Source: Yersinia massiliensis
Lineage (GTDB): Bacteria > Pseudomonadota > Gammaproteobacteria > Enterobacterales > Enterobacteriaceae
Direction: 5' to 3'
Assembly: GCF_003048255.1 (NCBI RefSeq)
Contig: NZ_CP028487.1
Coordinates: 3,534,001 to 3,598,000 of the forward strand
DNA: 64,000 bases
Within the stretch, counting starts at the first letter, position 1, and each line of letters starts with the position of its first letter. The position numbers were made by a program, and so were the translations under genes. Shown piece by piece: positions 57,897 through 64,000 of this stretch. The notes beneath the pieces are model-generated. The model was not told the DNA's origin and did no database searches. It was given only the letters and a program-made list of their open reading frames with translations.

Positions 57897-60470
57897 TCAA
57901 AAGTGATATTTAACCCCTAACATCACTGCCGTATCACTGTAACCTTTATTGCCTAATTGTTGTCCAACATTACCCCAGATATTCATATTTTTGTTCAACT
58001 GGCCTTCAACACCTAACTTCAACTCGCCAATATTGGCAGCACCGTCCTGCTTCACCGTCATGCCATCCATAGTGGTACCAAAGTCTTTGGTATTGTGAAT
58101 CCAGTTAACTTCCACAAAAGGCTGGAATACACGGTTTTTTCCTTTATCCTGATCGGCGTAGCCTTTCATAAAGGCTTTCACTCCAAGACGAGTTTGAATA
58201 TTGCCATCACCTTCACCGGAAACTTGAGTTCCATTATCTTCTTTATGGTCATCAGCTTTCACGCCCATCCAAGTAATTTGCGCTTTAGGTTGGATAAAAT
58301 AGGTCGCATTTTTAGTGGTATTCTCGCCCACGTTAAAGGTATAGCCACTCTCAATTGAGGCTGTAACACCACTGGACTTATAACTTTCAGTTGCTAGATC
58401 CTGCCCTTCAACTCGGTTATTAAACCAGCTGTATTGCGCCCAACTATCCACGTATAAACCCGACTTGTCGGCCTCATTGGCATACCAAGTGCCATACATG
58501 CCAAGGCTATAACCATCGACAGAGGAGCGCGCGCTGTAACCGGATAAACGGGATTCGGTCCGGCTTTTACTGTTACCGTAGCCCCCCATGATGCCCAGAT
58601 GGAAACTGTCCACATCATTGTTACTCCACTGAGCAATATCTCCCCCCAGTTGCAATACATAGCGGTTGCTCTGGGTACCTAATTGATCATAGCTGTCTCT
58701 AGAACGAGTATGCCCGCCCTCATTACGCATCCACAGACTGGTGACTTTCTGCTCACCCGTAAAGGCGTCGATATATTGAGTATCCCCCACACGATCATGC
58801 AAACGTGTGACAAACATATTGTTTGCTGCGGCTAGGTTGGCGGAGTAACCACTGGCTTCTGGGCGCTCAACTTTCTGTTTCGGTCCTACCTCAACCGGAG
58901 GTGTGGGGTCGACTGTCTCAGGCGGGTCGACCGGTGTAACGATCGGAGCTGAAACATTCGTTAAATACCAGTGGCTGCTCTTACCATCATGGCTGCGGCC
59001 TAAGCTGTTATCCTGCCCACGATTCAGGCTGTAATCATAAGCACCAGCAACAATACGACCTGATTGGATAAATTCACCATCAGAATCACCATTGACCCGA
59101 ATTAACTCAATACCCTCTAGGGTTTCATTACCCGCCCCACCCGCATTCCGTACCACGACGTAAGTGGTCCCAGAGGTGTTGCCCTCAATTAAGAGCTTAT
59201 CGGTTTCAGAAGTATCGTCATTCAGCGCAGTATTAAAATAGATATAGCCGCCATCACTGTGGTAATTCCCCGTCACGGTCAGTGTTTTAAAGGTAGAACT
59301 GTTATCAACATAATTGACAATGGCGCCATTGGCTAAATTCAATGAGGTCAGATCTGAATTGCCAGACATATTCCAGATACTGGAATTACCACTCATTGCC
59401 AGATTAATAATGCCATTATTGCTGCTGGTACTGCCAAGACTTTTAGTCGCTCCGCTAAAAACAGAACCTTCAGCAAGGTTCAAGTCAATTAAGCCACCTT
59501 TTTCTGCCAGAATATTACCGTCAACATTGAAAACACCGGTAGTTGATTGATGATTAACAGCATCATAAGACTTTATTTCTGACCCTGTACCCGTAGCGTA
59601 AATGGCATTAGAATTACTGCCACTGACATTAATTGTCAGGCCGCCCAGTATATTAATAATGCCGCCACTGGTATTAGTATAAAGCCCTGTACTTGCTTTT
59701 AGACCGTTGGCATTTGTACCACTGGTCGTCACCTTGGTGCCATCACCTAGATTTACTACGCCACTTTTATTGGCAAAAATCCCATCAGCAGAATTACCAG
59801 AGGTGGTGATTGAGCTATCTTTACCGAGAGTCACACTGGCCGATCCTGTTTGCCCAGAATCCCCCATCTCACGGTTACCGGCATAAACACCATAACCTAG
59901 ACCATCAAGAAGATTAGATCCTGAACCTTCGGTTGTGATGTTAGCCCTGTCGCCCAAGACAATATTATTATACTGCCCTGCGGTATTGGTCAGGTTGGCA
60001 CGTACACCAATACCATACTTAGCGAAAATCTCAGCATCACTACCCAGTGTAATGAGACTTGAACCGGTGTTGTTTCCCGCATTTATGCCGTCACCCGAAG
60101 CCCCTAATGCGTAAATAGTGGCATTATTGCCCACAGTAATGATGGCAGGATTATTAGCAGATGCCCCTGATTTTACCTGTATGGCATCAGCTTTGTTGCC
60201 CGATACACTGATGTAGAGATTATTGCCAAACTTCATCTCACCAGCTTGGTTCTTATATAACCCGACAACAGCATTAGTCGGACTGGAAACTAAATCAAAT
60301 GTATTAGTGATAGAGTAATCATCCCCAAAAATACCGTCCCAAAAAGTTGTGTCAGTACAAATGGTTAAATTACATCCGGCAAAACCAGGGGTACTAAACA
60401 AACCCACCGCCAATGAAATGATAATTGTTATTCTTTTCTTTTTAAACGTTTTAGCTGGGGAATTCTTCAT
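57897..60470 (-). CDS. Pertactin-type autotransporter (type Va secretion)
   Basis: Outer-membrane/surface protein of 857 residues. A signal peptide ends near GFAG-CNLTIC; the mature end has a cysteine pair (CNLTIC). The passenger (about 35-500) is built of short Gly/Asn/Thr-rich turns such as VTLGKDSSITTSGNSADGIF and LGDGTKVTTSGTNANGL, as in beta-helix passengers. A proline-rich linker (about 510-545) leads to a beta-barrel domain ending in YHF, the C-terminal Phe required for insertion. It may be an adhesin; the ligand is unknown. It belongs to the large Yersinia autotransporter group, but I cannot name the member. Confidence 0.9.
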   Translation of the reverse strand: MKNSPAKTFKKKRITIIISLAVGLFSTPGFAGCNLTICTDTTFWDGIFGDDYSITNTFDLVSSPTNAVVGLYKNQAGEMKFGNNLYISVSGNKADAIQVKSGASANNPAIITVGNNATIYALGASGDGINAGNNTGSSLITLGSDAEIFAKYGIGVRANLTNTAGQYNNIVLGDRANITTEGSGSNLLDGLGYGVYAGNREMGDSGQTGSASVTLGKDSSITTSGNSADGIFANKSGVVNLGDGTKVTTSGTNANGLKASTGLYTNTSGGIINILGGLTINVSGSNSNAIYATGTGSEIKSYDAVNHQSTTGVFNVDGNILAEKGGLIDLNLAEGSVFSGATKSLGSTSSNNGIINLAMSGNSSIWNMSGNSDLTSLNLANGAIVNYVDNSSTFKTLTVTGNYHSDGGYIYFNTALNDDTSETDKLLIEGNTSGTTYVVVRNAGGAGNETLEGIELIRVNGDSDGEFIQSGRIVAGAYDYSLNRGQDNSLGRSHDGKSSHWYLTNVSAPIVTPVDPPETVDPTPPVEVGPKQKVERPEASGYSANLAAANNMFVTRLHDRVGDTQYIDAFTGEQKVTSLWMRNEGGHTRSRDSYDQLGTQSNRYVLQLGGDIAQWSNNDVDSFHLGIMGGYGNSKSRTESRLSGYSARSSVDGYSLGMYGTWYANEADKSGLYVDSWAQYSWFNNRVEGQDLATESYKSSGVTASIESGYTFNVGENTTKNATYFIQPKAQITWMGVKADDHKEDNGTQVSGEGDGNIQTRLGVKAFMKGYADQDKGKNRVFQPFVEVNWIHNTKDFGTTMDGMTVKQDGAANIGELKLGVEGQLNKNMNIWGNVGQQLGNKGYSDTAVMLGVKYHF

Positions 60471-61095
60471 ATTAATGTCCTGGTTGCTCGGTGAAAAACT
60501 AAAAAATAGAAAATAATAACCTTCGTGAATTTCTATTAAAAATTCACTCTTTCTTTTATTTTTATGAAAAAAACATCTTGGTTACTTCTAGAGAAATATA
60601 TCACCAACCAGTAAGACAATAATGTAGGATCACGCCACCCCTTCTTGTATGAATCTTCCTACAGCCATATCGAATTAATTTATTTCAATTTAAATTCAAT
60701 GCATTGACTTAAAGCCACCTATTAGGCGGATTAAAATAAGTGGTAATTAGTTGATTAAGATCATCTAAACTTAATGTGTCGTTTATATTTCATTTACAAT
60801 AGTTTCATCAAATTCAATCAAATTTGAGTATTCTATATTTTCTGGATGTGTGAAAAAAATTCGAATTTCGTCGCGTTTCCGAGGTGTCAGGTAGACTCTA
60901 CGACAGGACAAAATTCCGTGATGGGAAAGCATATGATGCGACATTAATTATGTGTCCCAACTGATACACAAAAGTTGTATCGCAGCCGTTTCAATGTAAG
61001 AATTTCATTACAAAACTTTATTTTTCAGCATGCCCAGCCCCATCAGAACGGGTTTTTAAAATCAATCACTTGCGATTATTTAGGAGATATAGACT
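60471..61095. other. Intergenic region between divergent autotransporter and secreted-protein genes
   Basis: 625 bp, AT-rich near the autotransporter start. It should contain both promoters. One copy of a roughly 40-bp direct repeat lies at 60963-61002. No coding sequence is supported. Confidence 0.5.
60963..61002 (+). repeat. Direct repeat, copy 1
   Basis: About 40 bp beginning GATACACAAAAGTTGTATC and continuing GCAGCCGTTTCAATG. It is closely similar to 61639-61677. The first 19 bases form a small dyad, GATACA with TGTATC. The two copies flank the gene at 61096. Confidence 0.75.
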
Positions 61096-61518
61096 ATGTT
61101 GGACAAAACTGCACTAATACTCGTTAGCGTGTTGACGACATCCTTGATGTTGAGTACCAGCACTGCTGCGGCTGAAATACCCGCGCAATGCCGAGCCCTA
61201 TCACCCGGCGAATGGAAGGCATCTGTCAATATGCAACAGTCCGGTCCAGCCAAGCTTATCGTGTTGGGTGAGGTTGAGACTTCTACAGGTGGGTATGAGG
61301 TTACGCTTGAGCATGGTGAAACAGAGCTCAATCCTGCTATTGTAACGTTGGATCTCAAAATCGTCCCACCACCCGCCGACGCAATGGTATCGCAGATGAT
61401 TACACCTCATGCGGTAAAAGCTGAAGTACCTGAAGTGAGCCGGGATCTGAAGCGAGTTGTAATCAACTGTGGCGAGGGAAAGCTCATGGAGATAACAGAA
61501 ATCTCAGTGCTGAACTGA
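61096..61518 (+). CDS. Putative secreted protein of unknown function
   Basis: 140-residue protein with a signal peptide (LILVSVLTTSLMLSTSTAAA, cleavage near residue 27) and two mature cysteines (QCRALS and INCGEG) that could form one disulfide. The body looks like a small beta-rich domain (KLIVLGEVETSTGGYEVTLEH). An AGGAG site precedes the ATG. I do not recognise a family. It is flanked by the two copies of a direct repeat and by an autotransporter gene, which suggests an acquired segment. Confidence 0.75.
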   Translation: MLDKTALILVSVLTTSLMLSTSTAAAEIPAQCRALSPGEWKASVNMQQSGPAKLIVLGEVETSTGGYEVTLEHGETELNPAIVTLDLKIVPPPADAMVSQMITPHAVKAEVPEVSRDLKRVVINCGEGKLMEITEISVLN

Positions 61519-61638
61519 TCAACCCATTGGGTGATGTTGCCCTGTATTTTAAGGGCATCTATCAACCCGACAATAGCGAGCAACCCCTTTCCCGTACCAC
61601 GTATAGGTGATTGAACTACATTGATTAGCGCCTTAGGT

Positions 61639-61677
61639 GATAAACAAAAGTTATATCACTGCCGTTCAATGCAAAGA
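61639..61677 (+). repeat. Direct repeat, copy 2
   Basis: Begins GATAAACAAAAGTTATATC and continues ACTGCCGTTCAATGCAAAGAA. It matches copy 1 at 60963 with a few changes and one gap. Confidence 0.75.
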
Positions 61678-61719
61678 ACAAGGGGATAACATGATGAATA
61701 TCATGCAGTTAGCTGAAAT

Positions 61720-61832
61720 GGTGGAGGCCCTGCCAGCTACATCCCGGCACACACCTCGCCTGCTGCGGCTGCTTCCTTCCGGACCTGACCGAGTTCACAA
61801 GTTAGTGTTGCGGGAGAACCAACAGGACCTCC
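61720..61832 (-). ncRNA. ffs: 4.5S RNA of the signal recognition particle
   Basis: The minus strand carries the conserved SRP domain-IV apical loop (GGTCAGGTCCGGAAGGAAGC with the following AGCC) and the long self-complementary arms GGAGGUCCUGUUGGUUCUCC and GGAUGUAGCUGGCAGGGCCU. It binds Ffh to target nascent membrane proteins to FtsY and SecYEG. Length about 113 nt, as in E. coli. Its ends are placed at the outermost pairing bases. Reading frames across it on both strands are spurious. Confidence 0.95.
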
Positions 61833-61871
61833 ATTGACGTTGACGGCTCCTTGTACTCTGGAGCGGTGGGC

Positions 61872-61900
61872 ATTATCAGCCATGCCCCGCCAAATAGCAA
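61872..61900 (-). promoter_or_regulatory. Promoter of ffs
   Basis: On the minus strand TTGCTA (61895-61900) and GATAAT (61872-61877) are 17 bp apart, followed by a GC-rich discriminator GCCCACCGC. This typifies stringently controlled stable-RNA promoters. It would give a precursor with a leader of roughly 25 nt, as known for pre-4.5S RNA. Confidence 0.75.
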
Positions 61901-62082
61901 GGTAACACAAGCTAACCGGTGGATTATTGCTCACTCACCTTTAGCTCAGCATTTATTCCAACAAAAATATCATCGCCACTGTTATTTATTTCGTGCGAAG
62001 CTATCTTTTGTGGCGATAATACAACCCAATATGATGCCGTCGTATTATTGAAAACCATCCTAAAAGTCAGAGTAATCCAGCC

Positions 62083-62427
62083 ATGTCGAAAAATCAGGAT
62101 GAGCATGATAACCCACCAATAATGGACAGCTTTCGCCAACGGGTATTCCAAGTGGTTGCCGCAATTCCCTATGGGCAGGTGACGACTTATGGGGATATCG
62201 CGCGGCTAATTGGTTCACCTAGAGCAGCGCGTCAAGTTGGTGGCGTTTTAAAGCGTTTACCGGAAGGTTCTGCATTGCCATGGTATCGAGTCATTAACCG
62301 ACACGGTGAAATATCGCTAATTGGTGATGATTATCTTAGGCAAAAAAACGCCTTATTGGACGAAGGCATTGAAATTGAGGTAACGGGTAGAATCGATTTA
62401 CAACGCTATCGTTGGCAATACCGTTAA
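62083..62427 (+). CDS. ybaZ: Alkyltransferase-like protein YbaZ (ATL)
   Basis: DNA-repair recognition protein of 114 residues related to O6-alkylguanine transferases. It has the winged-helix region VTTYGDIARLIGSPRAARQVGGVL, and PWYRV where active transferases have PCHRV. It therefore binds O6-alkylguanine without removing it and flags lesions for nucleotide excision repair. The ATG at 62083 has no strong ribosome site; the internal ATG at 62122 is an alternative. Confidence 0.93.
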   Translation: MSKNQDEHDNPPIMDSFRQRVFQVVAAIPYGQVTTYGDIARLIGSPRAARQVGGVLKRLPEGSALPWYRVINRHGEISLIGDDYLRQKNALLDEGIEIEVTGRIDLQRYRWQYR

Positions 62428-62672
62428 GATCAGCGCCACCGCATAGTAGGAATGCAGTGACGACTGAAAACGTCCAATCACGACGCATAACAACCAAAAA
62501 CGACCAGACTGTTGACAAATACCAGCAGCCCCTATCGCAAACGGCGAGAACAAGCCGAAGAGTAAAGCGTCCGCGCCAAGGATGGCGTGGCTCGAGCCAT
62601 CAGGGATGATTTTACGGCGTCTTTACGATCTGCTTATTCTCGCCACAACAGGCACATTGTCAGCAATCTCAA

Positions 62673-63197
62673 CTACTGTATTGTCGCCTCACTTGAGGTG
62701 GTCGCCGGAACCGTTTCTATCGCAACAGCAGTGGCTGGGACCAACGTTATATTGGCCTGTGTACCCGCACCATGATTTATCACTTCTTGGAAAGTATCCG
62801 TGATAAACATTAACTGTCCGTTATGGGTGATAGCCGCACTGACAATAACGCGCGCGTTAGGTTGGATATCTGAGGGGTTAAATGGCAGCGTAAATGTAAA
62901 CGGAGCCTGCTTACCCTCGGTGCGAATGGCTTTCTGAGCAATGACCCGTGACGGTGCATCAGCCAATGAAGCATCCGACAGCGTCACCGTCACAACGGCA
63001 TCAGGTGGCAATGCAATGCGCTCGCGGATGTTCAATGTCCCCTGCACCGCAGGTTGTGCAATAGGCGCTGCCGTCGCTGCACCAGCAGGCGCAGGAACCG
63101 GTACTTCAACCCCTTGTTGCGCACCGACGGTTAAGCTCATCACAAGTGCTGCCCCACTCGCTATTTGCCAAAATTTTATGGATTGCCAAGGTTTCAT
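62673..63197 (-). CDS. ybaY: YbaY-family periplasmic protein lacking the lipobox
   Basis: 174-residue secreted protein with the YscW-type domain of YbaY: LNIRERIALPPDAVVTVTLSDASLADAPS, FTFTLPFNPSDIQPNARVIVSAAI and FITDTFQEVINHG. E. coli YbaY is a lipoprotein. Here the signal region (ALVMSLTVGAQQGVE) has no cysteine, so it should be soluble in the periplasm. The start at 63197 has AAGGAG eight bases upstream. It is divergent from tesB. YscW is a pilotin of the Yersinia type III system; a role for YbaY is not known. Confidence 0.88.
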   Translation of the reverse strand: MKPWQSIKFWQIASGAALVMSLTVGAQQGVEVPVPAPAGAATAAPIAQPAVQGTLNIRERIALPPDAVVTVTLSDASLADAPSRVIAQKAIRTEGKQAPFTFTLPFNPSDIQPNARVIVSAAITHNGQLMFITDTFQEVINHGAGTQANITLVPATAVAIETVPATTSSEATIQ

Positions 63198-63453
63198 AGG
63201 TCGCACTCCTTCTTATTATTAAGATGCTGACTATTCACAGAATAAGCCCGCGTTTAATAAGTGGCTTCAACCACCTAGCAAGCTAATTATAGCACGATCT
63301 GCTGATACTGACCGTTTACGCCAAGATTCAGCCATTTATCAGACGATTCCTTAAAATATGTAGATAAACACAACCGGGATCACAGCAATATATTGACGCA
63401 CCCCCAACAGATTCAGCACACTGTGGCAGTACTCATCATCAAGGGCCACAATC

Positions 63454-64000
63454 ATGAGCCAGCCATTAGCAAAACTGCTCGATCTACTCCATCTGGAAAA
63501 AATTGAAGAAGGGATCTTTCGTGGCCAAAGTGAAGATCTCGGTTTACGCCAAGTTTTTGGCGGACAGGTCGTCGGTCAGGCGATTTATGCCGCCAAACAA
63601 ACTGTCCCTGTTGATCGCATCGTTCACTCATTTCACAGTTATTTCCTCCGTCCAGGGGACAGTAGCAAGCCTATTATCTATGACGTAGAAACGTTGCGTG
63701 ATGGCACCAGCTTCAGCGCCAGACGGATCAGCGCGATTCAAAATGGTAAACCTATCTTCTACATGACCGCCTCGTTCCAAAGTCAGGAAGACGGGTTTGA
63801 GCATCAAAACACCATGCCGAACGTACCACAGCCGGATGGTTTGATGTCAGAGACTGACATAGCACGTCAATTTGCACATTTGATCCCTGAAAAAGTGCGC
63901 GAGAAGTTTATTGGTAACCAGCCCATTGAAATGCGCCCCGTGAAATTCCATAACCCACTGCAAGGCTCGGTAGAAGAGCCAAATCGCTATGTTTGGTTCC
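63454..64000 (+). CDS. tesB: Acyl-CoA thioesterase II (5' part)
   Basis: First 182 codons of a double-hotdog thioesterase, cut by the window end. It starts [20 protein letters not shown] and contains the conserved [34 protein letters not shown] and [11 protein letters not shown], as in E. coli TesB (about 286 residues). It hydrolyses medium- and long-chain acyl-CoA in the cytoplasm. It is divergent from ybaY, as in E. coli. Confidence 0.96.
   Translation, partial: MSQPLAKLLDLLHLEKIEEGIFRGQSEDLGLRQVFGGQVVGQAIYAAKQTVPVDRIVHSFHSYFLRPGDSSKPIIYDVETLRDGTSFSARRISAIQNGKPIFYMTASFQSQEDGFEHQNTMPNVPQPDGLMSETDIARQFAHLIPEKVREKFIGNQPIEMRPVKFHNPLQGSVEEPNRYVWF

Noticed and set aside
61637..61934. Two reading frames across 61637-61837 (+) and 61737-61934 (-)
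   Set aside because: They cover the 4.5S RNA gene and its promoter. The sequence is explained by the RNA, so the frames are spurious.

Overview
The window is a stretch of enterobacterial chromosome, almost certainly from a Yersinia. The 67-residue Hha-type regulator at 56981 matches YmoA, and its partner YmoB/TomB lies just upstream. The O-antigen genes sit between hemH and gsk, the standard Yersinia position. The 3' end of that cluster (a galE/gne-type epimerase, then wzz, then gsk) resembles the Y. enterocolitica group more than Y. pestis/Y. pseudotuberculosis, but I cannot fix the species.

Layout. 1-8.4 kb: purE end, purK, the ybbA-ybbP ABC module divergent from tesA, then ybbO, ybbN, qmcA and ybbJ. 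8.4-11.8 kb: copper module, cueR divergent from copA, with a His-rich tandem-repeat tail on CueR. 11.9-20.2 kb: ybaP, the sRNA ChiX, ybaK, ushA, fsr, ybaL, gsk. 20.3-30.1 kb: AT-rich O-antigen cluster, transcribed leftward from a JUMPstart/ops element at about 30.0 kb. It runs decayed ddhD-ddhA-ddhB, then intact wzx, a family-2 glycosyltransferase, a wzy-like polymerase, gnu, a GT4 glycosyltransferase, gne/galE and wzz. 30.4-39.7 kb: the leftward block hemH, adk, htpG, recR, ybaB, dnaX (with a programmed frameshift site), apt, ybaN, then priC and rsmS rightward. 39.7-49 kb: mscK, a DsrE-family gene, acrR and the divergent acrAB operon. 49.2-52.1 kb: yhfY-yhfX-yhfW. 52.2-55.4 kb: a zinc-starvation region in which the ribosomal-protein paralogues rpmE2-rpmJ2 converge on a ZnuABC-like importer, each unit with its own Zur-like box. 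55.4-61.5 kb: accessory segment with ymoBA, a pertactin-type autotransporter and unknown small genes. 61.7-64 kb: 4.5S RNA gene ffs, ybaZ/atl, ybaY and the start of tesB.

How the genes work together. The O-antigen locus holds a complete Wzx/Wzy/Wzz assembly line but only two complete glycosyltransferases and no complete pathway for deoxy- or dideoxyhexoses. With Gnu and a Gne-like epimerase, it suggests a short O-unit started with GalNAc-P-P-undecaprenol. The broken ddhDAB genes show that an ancestor made CDP-linked 6-deoxy or 3,6-dideoxyhexoses. The zinc region couples import with replacement of zinc-binding ribosomal proteins.

Most worth a second look: the His/Cys repeat tail of CueR, a 48-residue membrane ORF translationally coupled to the zinc importer ATPase behind a Zur-like box, the ddh graveyard, and a roughly 40-bp direct repeat flanking an unknown secreted protein gene.
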